Positions 1 through 6,279 of a stretch of 8,166 nt of DNA are shown here, in pieces. Within the stretch, counting starts at the first letter, position 1; each line of letters begins with the position of its first letter. Both the position numbers and the translations under genes were made by a program. Below the pieces are notes generated by a model that was not told the DNA's origin, searched no databases, and saw nothing but the letters and a program-made list of their open reading frames with translations. The stretch is from assembly GCA_029266815.1 (NCBI GenBank), contig JAQSWC010000065.1, positions 1-8,166 of the forward strand. The letters run 5' to 3'. Source of the DNA: Paucimonas sp. (GTDB lineage Bacteria; Pseudomonadota; Gammaproteobacteria; Burkholderiales; Burkholderiaceae_D).

Positions 1-73
1 CTTCGTCCATAACGTCCCATGCCAGCGGCATGTCCGGCACGATGTCATACGCTCGGATGCGAAAGCGCGTCAT
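1..73 (-). CDS. Unidentified protein, N-terminal fragment
   Basis: Only the first 24 codons are inside the window; the gene runs leftward off the edge. The reading frame opens with ATG at 73-71 and stays open to position 1, beginning MTRFRIRAYDIV and including a PDMPLAWDV stretch. A run of six G on the coding strand (window 79-84) lies 5 bases before the ATG and could act as a Shine-Dalgarno. It is divergent from the receiver-TPR gene at 346, so the two share the upstream region 74-345. I do not recognise the family and too little is visible to assign a function. The call rests on the open frame, the G-rich ribosome site and a plausible soluble-protein composition. Confidence 0.55.
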   Translation of the reverse strand, partial: MTRFRIRAYDIVPDMPLAWDVMDE

Positions 74-185
74 ATAGTCCCCCCGCTGGCGCCTCGGCTA
101 AACCGTTAAGAAAAAATCAACGCCGATGCGCTCTGCTTTTAGTTCTTCAATCTTTAAGTAATTCACCTCGTGCGTCAAGCGGGTA

Positions 186-204
186 ATTTGCCCTCTCGGC
201 AAAT
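186..204. promoter_or_regulatory. Inverted repeat in the leader of the receiver-TPR gene
   Basis: Perfect 7-bp arms ATTTGCC (186-192) and GGCAAAT (198-204) flank a 5-base spacer CTCTC. It could be a protein-binding dyad or a small RNA hairpin in the intergenic stretch between the leftward partial gene and the rightward receiver-TPR gene. A -10-like CATAAT lies at 250-255 but has no convincing -35 partner. Apart from these, I see nothing clear in 74-345. The function of the dyad is inference. Confidence 0.35.
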
Positions 205-345
205 GTCGTTTCTTGGGCAAAGCATGGCGCAGTTTTCAACAAGGTGTTGCATAATCCGCTGCAGGCCGTTTCATCAACAGGCTCCAAATGCCTGGTGAAT
301 CGGTCTTCGTAAACCCGCCGCTTCTTGACGACGACACAACTCCAC

Positions 346-1974
346 ATGCCTACAATTGCTAACCAGCGATTAGCCAAACTGCGGTCTCTCGTCGTCGACG
401 ATTCAGCCGCCATGCGGCAGAACATGCGGAACCAGCTGGGACAGCTCGGCATCAATTCGGTGGACCAGGCTTCGAGCGCCAACGAGGCAATCAAGTGTCT
501 TCGCCAGGAAAGCTACGACGTCATCCTCTGCGACTACAACCTCAACAGCGAAACCGACGGACAGCAGCTTCTCGAATACGGCCGATCACAGGGCATTCTC
601 TCGCCGGCCACGATGTTCATCATGGTGACGGCGGAGAGTAGCTACGATCTGGTAGCCAGCGCTGCAGAATTCCAACCCGACGCCTATCTCGTCAAACCGC
701 TGACGGGCGCCAAGATCGCCGACCGCATCGAACGTCTGCTCGACCGGCAGAATGCGCTGCGTACCGTGAACGGGCGACTGAAACTCAAGGACATCGCCGG
801 CGCGATCAGCGAATGCGATCGGATACTCGAACAAGAGCCGAAGTGGGCGCTGGAAGTACTGCGCATCAAGGGCAGGGCTCTGCTTGAACTGGGCAACGCG
901 GAAGACGCGCAGCAGGCTTACTTCCGGGCCCTGTCGATACGTGACGACCTGGTGTGGGCCAAGCTGGGCGTCGCCCGCTGCGAACATGCCCTCGGACACG
1001 CGGAGGATGCAAAGAAGAACGTGCTTGAGGTGCTGGAAAAAAACGCCAAGTATGTGGTCGCCTACGACCTGCTTGCGCAACTGGCCGAAGACGAAGGCAA
1101 TGAACAGGAAGCGCTGGAAGCCTTGAACCGGTCGTACAAGGTGGTGCCCTCGGCGCGGCGCAGCCGCATGGTTGGTGAAGTCGCCTACCGTACCGGCAAC
1201 CTGGACCAGGCGCGGGATTCTTTCGACAAGGCCTTGTCGCATACACGCGGATCGCTGACCAGCCAGCCCAGCGATGCGCTGATGCTGGCGCAAGTGCATG
1301 TGGATACCGGCGACGCGGATCTCGCATTGAAAGTCCTGTCGTCCGCGGCGAAGGAGTACGGCGACTCGAATGCATTCGCCGGGGCACAGGCAGCCATCGA
1401 GGTGCAGGCGCATGTCCGGCTCGGCAATCTGGATGCCGCCCGCAAGGCCTTTGAGGATGCCAAGGCAATTGCGGGCGATGCCCGGGCTGACACTGCCACG
1501 CTGGCGCTGGCGAAAGCGGCCTTTGCGCTGGGGCGCGACGATGAGGGCGCGGCCATTCTGTCGAGCGCGGTACAGTCGGACCACGAAAACAAGAAGCTGG
1601 TGTCGCTCGCGCGCAAGGTGCTCAAGGACAGCGGCAAGGAAGCCCTGTCGGCGGATATCGTCGACAACGCGGTCAACACTGTGATGGAAATTGTCGAGGA
1701 AGCCAACGTGCTCATGCGCAAGGCGCACTTCGATGAATCGCTTGCCAAGCTGGAGGGCGCGCTGCAGCGCCTGCCCGAGAACACCGGTGTCCTGCTCGCG
1801 GCCGCGCAGCTTCATCTGCTGTGGATGAGCCAGAAAGGGTTGAATCTCGAGTACGTTGAAAAGGTGAACAGCTACCTGTCCAAGCTGGATACGCTGATGC
1901 CCGGCAGCGAGCGCGTCGCCAAGATGTACCGTTTCCTGCGCGAGACGCTCAGCCGCGTCGCGCGAAAAAATTAG
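346..1974 (+). CDS. Response regulator: CheY-like receiver fused to a TPR array
   Basis: A 542-residue cytoplasmic signalling protein. Residues about 12-135 form a CheY-like receiver with all key residues: acidic pair D18-D19 in VVDDS, phospho-acceptor D63 in LCDYNL, T95 in VTAE and K117 in LVKPL. From about residue 138 to the end the protein is helical and made of roughly eight or nine TPR-like units with the usual small/large residue spacing (for example GRALLELGNAEDAQQAYFRAL and EVAYRTGNLDQARDSFDKAL). There is no DNA-binding, GGDEF, EAL or HD-GYP domain, so output is probably by protein-protein contact through the TPRs. I chose ATG 346; an in-frame TTG at 325 would add seven residues, and neither start has a good Shine-Dalgarno. 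The histidine kinase gene follows after 32 bases on the same strand, which suggests a cognate pair. The domain assignment is secure; the partner and pathway are inferred. Confidence 0.9.
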   Translation: MPTIANQRLAKLRSLVVDDSAAMRQNMRNQLGQLGINSVDQASSANEAIKCLRQESYDVILCDYNLNSETDGQQLLEYGRSQGILSPATMFIMVTAESSYDLVASAAEFQPDAYLVKPLTGAKIADRIERLLDRQNALRTVNGRLKLKDIAGAISECDRILEQEPKWALEVLRIKGRALLELGNAEDAQQAYFRALSIRDDLVWAKLGVARCEHALGHAEDAKKNVLEVLEKNAKYVVAYDLLAQLAEDEGNEQEALEALNRSYKVVPSARRSRMVGEVAYRTGNLDQARDSFDKALSHTRGSLTSQPSDALMLAQVHVDTGDADLALKVLSSAAKEYGDSNAFAGAQAAIEVQAHVRLGNLDAARKAFEDAKAIAGDARADTATLALAKAAFALGRDDEGAAILSSAVQSDHENKKLVSLARKVLKDSGKEALSADIVDNAVNTVMEIVEEANVLMRKAHFDESLAKLEGALQRLPENTGVLLAAAQLHLLWMSQKGLNLEYVEKVNSYLSKLDTLMPGSERVAKMYRFLRETLSRVARKN

Positions 1975-2006
1975 CTCGTCACCCCATCACTTCCCCAGAC
2001 CCGGAC

Positions 2007-2606
2007 TTGGACAATCGACTTTCCGCCATCATCCTCCACGACGTCAAGAACGTCCTGGGCGAACTCGAGGGACGTCTCGAAACGCTGGCACAGGAACCCG
2101 ACAAGGCAGGCGCCGAAGAGGCCCATCGCGCATGCGTTGGGTTGCGAAGAAAGCTGATTGCCTTTCTTACTCTGTACAAGGCTTCGTCATTGGGGCTGCA
2201 TGCGCATGTCGAATCGGTGCCAGTGGAAGACTTCCTGAAAACACTGATCCGTGACCACCGTAACGCTGCAATCATGCCGGTGTTAAGCGCAGACTCTATG
2301 CCGGCATTGGGATTTTTCGATGAGCATCTGGTCGGCCTGGCAATGGAATCGGCCATCCACAATGCTGCCCGTTTCGCGAAATCCTCGATCGAAATCGGCT
2401 GCACCGGCAAGGATGGCGAGTTGATTTTCTGCGTCCGGGACGATGGCCCGGGTCTTGGCACGGCCGAAGCGAAACCGTCCACCGGGCTTGGCATGGAGCT
2501 ATGCCGCGCAGTTGCGGAAGCTCATGAAAGAAACGGCAGAAGGGGTTCGGTTTCGCTTGCCGATCATCCCGGCGGCGGAGCGATATTCGAGTTGAGATTG
2601 CCCTGA
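2007..2606 (+). CDS. Minimal soluble sensor-less histidine kinase
   Basis: A 199-residue protein consisting of little more than a kinase core. Residues about 5-60 look like a two-helix DHp hairpin with an H-box, H11-D12-V-K-N15, where the usual following Pro is Val. The ATP-binding part follows: N-box E114 and N119 in ESAIHNAARFA, G1 box D145-D-G-P-G149, G2 box G160-L-G-M163, and the typical C-terminal strand GGAIFELRLP. There is no transmembrane segment, PAS, GAF or HAMP domain, so any signal must come through a partner. The ATP-binding motifs are intact, which argues against a ChpT-like phosphotransferase with a degenerate ATPase fold. The start is TTG at 2007, the first start codon in this frame after the upstream gene; no clear Shine-Dalgarno is present, so expression may depend on translational coupling. 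Its likely substrate is the receiver-TPR protein just upstream. The last 43 bases overlap the PAP2 gene on the other strand. Confidence 0.85.
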   Translation: MDNRLSAIILHDVKNVLGELEGRLETLAQEPDKAGAEEAHRACVGLRRKLIAFLTLYKASSLGLHAHVESVPVEDFLKTLIRDHRNAAIMPVLSADSMPALGFFDEHLVGLAMESAIHNAARFAKSSIEIGCTGKDGELIFCVRDDGPGLGTAEAKPSTGLGMELCRAVAEAHERNGRRGSVSLADHPGGGAIFELRLP

Positions 2607-3238
2607 CCCGCCTTTTTCGCGCGTGTCTGCCTGTGCCATTCCGCCCGTGTAAACGGTTTCTCCCGCCCTGAAAGTTGGACGGCAATGTGGCGCAGCCAGT
2701 ACTCCGTCGGCGCCGGTTTGGAAAATGAGGCCGGCACAACCGCGAACAATCCTGCCGCTACGATCCAGCGACTGACGCTTGGATACGGGTGGCGGCACGC
2801 AGCACGGAAAAAAATCCAGGCTACCGCGATGCCTAGCAGGTATCCCGCCACGGCTTCCGATATGGAATGTGCATGCACCGCGACGCGTGATACTGCGATT
2901 GCCGCAGCCAAAACCGTTCCGCCTCCGAATAGCCAGGCGCGCAGTATCAGCCTGTCTTTTCCTGCCAGCAGACCGAACGCGACCGGGAAGACAGCGGCCG
3001 CACGCATCGCATGACCGCTGAAACCCGCGAAGTCCAGGCTTTGCACACCGATACCCCAGCCCAGAAAAGCAATTTTGGACGCAGCGACCAGAAACAGCGC
3101 GCCTCCGAACAACGCCATCCAAAGAACTGCCCATCTTCCTGTTCCTCCGGCGATATACCAGAAACAGATTGCTGCAGCCGCAGGCAAGGTCACATTGCTG
3201 TCGCCCAGGCTGGTTATTGCATGCCAGAATTGAATCAT
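2564..3238 (-). CDS. PAP2-family membrane phosphatase-like protein
   Basis: A 224-residue integral membrane protein with about six hydrophobic helices. PAP2 (acid phosphatase-like) signatures are visible: F73-S-G-H76, matching the PSGH catalytic motif, and S117-R118-x5-H124-x3-E128, matching SRxxxxxHxxxD with Glu in place of Asp. The first motif, KxxxxxxRP, is only partly kept: K55 is present but the Arg-Pro is missing (G62-I63). Family members remove phosphate from lipid phosphates such as undecaprenyl pyrophosphate or phosphatidate in the inner membrane; the substrate here is unknown. The ATG at 3238 starts a typical N terminus (HAITSLGDSNVTLP) but lacks a clear Shine-Dalgarno. It lies 24 bases downstream of the GNAT gene and is probably cotranscribed with it. 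The last 20 or so residues are polar and Pro/Asn-rich and partly come from sequence antisense to the kinase gene. Confidence 0.85.
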   Translation of the reverse strand: MIQFWHAITSLGDSNVTLPAAAAICFWYIAGGTGRWAVLWMALFGGALFLVAASKIAFLGWGIGVQSLDFAGFSGHAMRAAAVFPVAFGLLAGKDRLILRAWLFGGGTVLAAAIAVSRVAVHAHSISEAVAGYLLGIAVAWIFFRAACRHPYPSVSRWIVAAGLFAVVPASFSKPAPTEYWLRHIAVQLSGREKPFTRAEWHRQTRAKKAGQGNLNSNIAPPPG

Positions 3239-3262
3239 CGCTAAATTTGCCGCACGAACTTA

Positions 3263-3748
3263 TCAGGCCAAACGCTTTTGCCAGAGTTCCGCATTGCCGT
3301 TTCCTTCGCCTAGGTTGTACGGGCCAAAGCCGCCCTTGCGATAAAGTCGCTGAGCCACTTCATTGCTTCCCAATACTTCAAGCGTGAGTTTGCAACATCC
3401 TCTTTCGCGGGCCAGTGTCTCCACTTTTTGCAGCATCTCAAACGCCAGCCCCTTTCCACGGAATTTACGTTCTACAACCACGTCATGTAAGTTGGCGAGC
3501 GGTTTGCAGGCAAATGTGGAGAAGCCCTCGAAGCAATTCACCAGTCCTGCCGGTTCGCCGTCATGAAAAGCAATGACGCCGAAAGCGGTAGGAAATGTCG
3601 ACAGGCGTTCGGCCAGATGGCAGACGACATAGTCATTGAGTGGCCTGCCGCCACCCATCGGATCGCGCGAATAGCTGTCCAGTAACGCGATCAGTGCCTT
3701 TGCATGAATGGCATTAGAGTAATCAGCGGTGTGAATTTCGAAACTCAT
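3263..3748 (-). CDS. GNAT-family N-acetyltransferase
   Basis: A 161-residue soluble enzyme expected to move an acetyl group from acetyl-CoA to an amine; the substrate cannot be read from the sequence. The GNAT core is clear: the beta4 strand LHDVVVERKF, the acetyl-CoA pyrophosphate loop R97-G-K-G100 followed by LAFEMLQKVETLARERG, then LTLEVLGSNEVAQRLYRKGGF (about 121-141), which is the usual motif B region with the Asn and Tyr common in the family. Length is normal for a single-domain GNAT. The ATG at 3748 has AAGGAA just upstream on its strand (window 3752-3757), which settles the start. The PAP2 gene follows after 24 bases and probably forms an operon with it. The gene is divergent from the diguanylate cyclase at 3973. 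Confidence 0.9.
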   Translation of the reverse strand: MSFEIHTADYSNAIHAKALIALLDSYSRDPMGGGRPLNDYVVCHLAERLSTFPTAFGVIAFHDGEPAGLVNCFEGFSTFACKPLANLHDVVVERKFRGKGLAFEMLQKVETLARERGCCKLTLEVLGSNEVAQRLYRKGGFGPYNLGEGNGNAELWQKRLA

Positions 3749-3751
3749 AGT

Positions 3752-3769
3752 TTCCTTAACCAGAAGGAA
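3752..3769 (-). promoter_or_regulatory. Hairpin covering the Shine-Dalgarno of the GNAT gene
   Basis: On the GNAT coding strand, TTCCTT and AAGGAA form perfect 6-bp arms around a 6-base loop, CTGGTT. The AAGGAA arm is the apparent Shine-Dalgarno, 3 bases before the ATG. Folding would hide the ribosome site, though the stem has only two G-C pairs and is weak. Confidence 0.35.
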
Positions 3770-3960
3770 GTTTTTTAACTGGAGGTATACGTTGCCGTAA
3801 TTTATAAGGTTAAAATGTTGACTTTAATGCAAAACTTCTGATTGATACTCAGCAACATTTCTAGGGCAAACAAGCGGGTTCCGATAGAATAGACAGCGGC
3901 TTCGGCGAAATAAAAACAGTAGATTGAACTCTGAATTGGTGCCAGCGGCCAAAACTCATA

Positions 3961-3965
3961 AAGGA
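3961..3965 (+). promoter_or_regulatory. Ribosome binding site that selects the GTG start
   Basis: AAGGA lies 7 bases before GTG 3973. The later in-frame ATG at 3997 has no such sequence in front of it, so the GTG is the better start for the GGDEF protein. Confidence 0.65.
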
Positions 3966-3972
3966 TAAATAA

Positions 3973-5124
3973 GTGTGCGCTCGTGTTTCGCTTGCAATGC
4001 CGAAAGCCTCCAATGAACATTTCCCGACCAGGGAAGCGCTGCAGCAGCAAACCATGGAGACTCTGCTTTCCCATCTAGTGGAAATCACCGGGCACCGGGA
4101 TCATACCCTGCTCGATGTTTCCGTGCTGTCTGCGCTGCATCAGTTGGTAGGCGCAAACGAAGTGCGCACTTACGAGATTTTCCGTTTTCGCGACGAGCTC
4201 TTCTTGCGCCAGCGTGCGGCAGTTCGCAACGGCAAGGTGACGCCGGTGGAGGATCCCAGTGATGCCGAGCTGATTGGCGAACCGATTTCCAACTTCCCGC
4301 AACTGATCTGGTGCATGCAGAACCGCGCCACCAGCAAGGAAGAAGTCACTGGGGACGGCCAGCATGTGCTCTGGTTTCCCATCTGGCTCAGTGACAAGGT
4401 TGGCACTTGCCTGATGATCAGCCAGCCTCAGGCCTTCACGGAAGAGTCGCTCAAGCTGATCGAAGGCGTGCTGAGTGTCTATCGCAATTATCAAAGTCTG
4501 CTCGACTACAGCGAACGCGATTCGCTCACTGGCCTGTTGAACCGCAAGACCTTCGACGAGAATTTCTCGCGCATGGTGTCGGGCGCTCACGGGCACGAAT
4601 CAGTACCGCACGACCCTCCGGACCGGCGCCTGTTGCAGCCCACGAAAGAACAATGGCTGGCAGTCGTCGACATTGATCACTTCAAGCGCGTCAACGACCA
4701 GTTCGGTCATCTGTACGGCGATGAGGTGCTGATCCTGGTGGCGAACATATTGCGTGCCTCATTCCGCGCGCAGGACCGCGTGTTTCGTTTCGGCGGCGAG
4801 GAATTCGTGATCCTGCTGCGCTCCGTCACGCTGGAAGACGCGCGCAAGATCTTCGAGCGTTTCCGAGCTACCGTAGAGCAGCATGTGTTTCCGCAAGTGG
4901 GACAGGTTACGGTCAGCGTGGGCTTTTCCAGCATTTCCAGCGAAACGCCGGTCGTCATTCTCGGCCATGCTGACCAGGCGCTGTACTACGCCAAGGCCAA
5001 CGGCCGCAACCAGGTCTGCTACTACGATGAGCTGGTACAGAATGGATTGCTGAGTTCAGAAATATCGAACGATTCTGCCGAATTCTTCTTCGACGACATC
5101 GCCACCGGCTCCCAGGCTGACTAA
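3973..5124 (+). CDS. Diguanylate cyclase with GAF-like N-terminal domain
   Basis: A 383-residue protein predicted to make c-di-GMP from two GTP. Residues about 30-175 look like a GAF-type sensory fold with no transmembrane helix. The GGDEF domain starts at D183-S-L-T-G-L-L-N-R191 and has the metal-binding D233 in VVDIDHFKRVND, GHLYGDE (245-251), the active site GGEEF at 274-278, and an inhibitory I-site R265-A-Q-D268 exactly five residues before it. Both sites being intact indicates an active enzyme with product feedback. A polar, Pro/His-rich insert (about 203-226) sits between the first helix and the VVDID strand. From memory this resembles a group of Burkholderiales GGDEF proteins. The acidic tail FFFDD near the C terminus is outside the domain. 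No EAL domain is present. GTG at 3973 is preferred because of its ribosome site. It appears to be transcribed alone. Confidence 0.9.
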   Translation: MCARVSLAMPKASNEHFPTREALQQQTMETLLSHLVEITGHRDHTLLDVSVLSALHQLVGANEVRTYEIFRFRDELFLRQRAAVRNGKVTPVEDPSDAELIGEPISNFPQLIWCMQNRATSKEEVTGDGQHVLWFPIWLSDKVGTCLMISQPQAFTEESLKLIEGVLSVYRNYQSLLDYSERDSLTGLLNRKTFDENFSRMVSGAHGHESVPHDPPDRRLLQPTKEQWLAVVDIDHFKRVNDQFGHLYGDEVLILVANILRASFRAQDRVFRFGGEEFVILLRSVTLEDARKIFERFRATVEQHVFPQVGQVTVSVGFSSISSETPVVILGHADQALYYAKANGRNQVCYYDELVQNGLLSSEISNDSAEFFFDDIATGSQAD

Positions 5125-5173
5125 ACTTCTCGGTCCGTCGCCCGCAGTGATCGTAATGCTTGCCGAAGTCTGA

Positions 5174-5192
5174 AGACGTGGCCGGCACGTTT
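5174..5192 (+). terminator. Weak hairpin downstream of the GGDEF gene
   Basis: About 50 bases after the stop, AGACGTG (5174-5180) and CACGTTT (5186-5192) can pair as a 7-bp RNA stem with one G-U pair around the loop GCCGG. The T run after it is short and interrupted, so this is at best a poor intrinsic terminator. Confidence 0.25.
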
Positions 5193-5270
5193 CGCTGTTC
5201 CGGCAAAACCTCGTCATAATCCAGGCCGGACAAGGCGCTGCCAAACAACACCCACTTTTCATCAGGCTCC

Positions 5271-5275
5271 GGAGA
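5271..5275 (+). promoter_or_regulatory. Ribosome binding site that selects the TTG start of rarD
   Basis: GGAGA lies 5 bases before TTG 5281. This, and the match of the resulting N terminus (MNRGV...AYFLWG) to RarD proteins, supports the unusual TTG start. Confidence 0.7.
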
Positions 5276-5280
5276 ACACT

Positions 5281-6162
5281 TTGAACCGCGGCGTTATCCA
5301 GGCGGCCGTCGCCTATTTCCTCTGGGGTGCGTTTCCCGTTTACTTCAAGGCGCTGCAGAACATTCCGCCGCTGGAAATCCTGCTTCACCGCATAGTGTGG
5401 TCGCTGGCATTCGTGGCGCTGGTGCTGGCTGTCCGCCGTCAATGGCGCTGGATTCTGCCTGCGCTGAAGCAGCCGCGCGTGGTTGCCGGCTTCACTGCCA
5501 GCGCGCTGCTGCTGTCTTCAAACTGGCTGATGTATATCTGGGCGGTGAACCATGGCCGTGTGATTGATGCAAGCCTCGGCTACTTCATTAACCCCTTGGT
5601 GAATATATTGCTCGGCTATGTTTTCCTGCATGAGCGCCTTCGGCGCACGCAATGGGCGGCAATTGCCCTCGCTGCCGCCGGCGTCGCCTGGCTGACCTGG
5701 CAGGCCGGGCATCCGCCATGGATCGGCCTGACCCTTGCTCTCACCTTTGGCAGCTACGGCCTGTTACGCAAGACAGCGGCGCTTGGCGCGCTCGAGGGTC
5801 TGGTACTGGAGACCGCGTTGCTGTTTCCGCTCGCTGCCGGCGGGCTCGCCCTTCTCGCCGCAAGCGGCCAGCATGCGGTCGCGGACGCAAGCTGGGCGGA
5901 GCGACTGCTGGTGCTTGCTTCGGGCCCGATCACCGCCATTCCCCTGCTTCTGTTTGCCGCCGGTGCGCGCACGATCCCATTGTCGACGCTGGGCCTGCTG
6001 CAATACATTGGACCCACGCTGCAACTCGCGATCGGCGTGTGGCTTTATCATGAGCCCTTTCATGGCGCACGTATCGCAGGATTTGCAGCCATCTGGATTG
6101 CCCTCGCGCTGTATTCGCTGGAGGGCTTGATCGTAGCCCGACGGGCGCCGGCAAAACGGTAA
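5281..6162 (+). CDS. rarD: RarD-type EamA/DMT-family transporter
   Basis: A 293-residue inner-membrane protein with about ten hydrophobic helices arranged as two EamA-type halves. The N terminus has the RarD pattern: AYFLWGAFPVYFKALQ, then EILLHRIVWSL, and later an SSNWLMYIWAVNHGRVIDASLGYFINPL region (about 79-106), all typical of the family. The length fits E. coli RarD (about 296 residues). The family belongs to the drug/metabolite transporter superfamily; RarD was once linked to chloramphenicol sensitivity by name, but the substrate is not established. The start is TTG, supported by GGAGA upstream. The ettA gene follows 149 bases later on the same strand, but a promoter-like sequence and hairpins between them argue for separate transcription. 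Confidence 0.92.
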   Translation: MNRGVIQAAVAYFLWGAFPVYFKALQNIPPLEILLHRIVWSLAFVALVLAVRRQWRWILPALKQPRVVAGFTASALLLSSNWLMYIWAVNHGRVIDASLGYFINPLVNILLGYVFLHERLRRTQWAAIALAAAGVAWLTWQAGHPPWIGLTLALTFGSYGLLRKTAALGALEGLVLETALLFPLAAGGLALLAASGQHAVADASWAERLLVLASGPITAIPLLLFAAGARTIPLSTLGLLQYIGPTLQLAIGVWLYHEPFHGARIAGFAAIWIALALYSLEGLIVARRAPAKR

Positions 6163-6182
6163 AGCCTTTCTCGTTCCGAAAC

Positions 6183-6198
6183 AGCGGGAAAGCCCGCT
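6183..6198 (+). terminator. Hairpin downstream of rarD
   Basis: AGCGGG (6183-6188) and CCCGCT (6193-6198) form a perfect 6-bp GC-rich stem with loop AAAG, 20 bases after the rarD stop. There is no T tract, so it is a 3' stem-loop or a weak terminator rather than a classical intrinsic one. Confidence 0.35.
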
Positions 6199-6227
6199 CC
6201 ACGCCTCTACGAGACATACGACATACA

Positions 6228-6236
6228 TGGGATAAT
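6228..6236 (+). promoter_or_regulatory. Candidate extended -10 promoter for ettA
   Basis: TGGGATAAT reads as TG, one base, then GATAAT, a five-of-six -10 with the extended-TG element. The -35 region is poor (GAGACA at 6211-6216 is too close), which extended -10 promoters can tolerate. A start near 6242-6244 would begin just before the 12-bp leader hairpin. The call is inferred from sequence only. Confidence 0.4.
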
Positions 6237-6246
6237 GTGCGCCTTC

Positions 6247-6279
6247 GCATCGCGCGCAAAGACATTCTGCGCGCGATGC
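6247..6279 (+). promoter_or_regulatory. Perfect 12-bp hairpin in the ettA leader
   Basis: GCATCGCGCGCA (6247-6258) and TGCGCGCGATGC (6268-6279) are exact reverse complements around the 9-base loop AAGACATTC. With nine G-C pairs the stem should be very stable. It ends 32 bases before the ettA ATG, and no T tract follows, so it is unlikely to be an intrinsic terminator. If transcription begins at the -10 at 6231, this would be a 5'-terminal stem-loop of the mRNA, which could affect stability or translation. It could instead be a DNA-binding dyad. The structure is certain; the role is not. Confidence 0.65.

Larger units (their letters stand above)
3749..3972. other. AT-rich divergent intergenic region
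   Basis: This stretch separates the leftward GNAT gene and the rightward GGDEF gene and must hold both promoters. On the minus strand, TATAAA (reverse of 3801-3806) is a good -10 candidate for GNAT but has no matching -35 at 17 bases. On the plus strand TAGAAT at 3885-3890 is a five-of-six match to a -10, overlapped by CCGATA (3881-3886), which resembles the core of a FliA -10 element. Neither has a convincing -35. TTGACT at 3818-3823 lacks a -10 at proper spacing. The promoter positions are therefore only suggestions. No tRNA or small gene is evident. Confidence 0.4.

Noticed and set aside
122..129. GCCGATGC as a FliA-type -10 element upstream of the receiver-TPR gene
   Set aside because: The nearest TAAG-like -35 sequence is at the wrong spacing, and the site is over 200 bases from the start codon.
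226..241. TGGCGC as a sigma-54 -24 element
   Set aside because: The required GC of the -12 element is missing at the fixed spacing.
586..1815. A 409-codon open frame on the minus strand opposite the TPR receiver gene
   Set aside because: It is antisense to a gene with clear receiver and TPR motifs. The product has low-complexity Arg/Gln/His-rich composition and no recognisable motif, as expected from GC-rich codon bias.
2499..3134. A second minus-strand frame of 211 codons over the PAP2 gene
   Set aside because: It overlaps the PAP2 frame, which carries the FSGH and SRx5Hx3E motifs and membrane helices. The alternative frame is Cys/Arg-rich and shows no family features.
3863..3871. AGGGCAAAC upstream of the GGDEF gene, like part of a GEMM-I c-di-GMP riboswitch
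   Set aside because: Only this short block matches. The second conserved block and the paired P1/P2/P3 layout of GEMM-I are not visible, so the match is probably chance despite the tempting c-di-GMP context.
3802..4074. Minus-strand frames of 75-90 codons over the start of the GGDEF gene
   Set aside because: They overlap the intergenic region and the GGDEF 5' end, have no ribosome site and no motif, and conflict with the well-supported GTG start.
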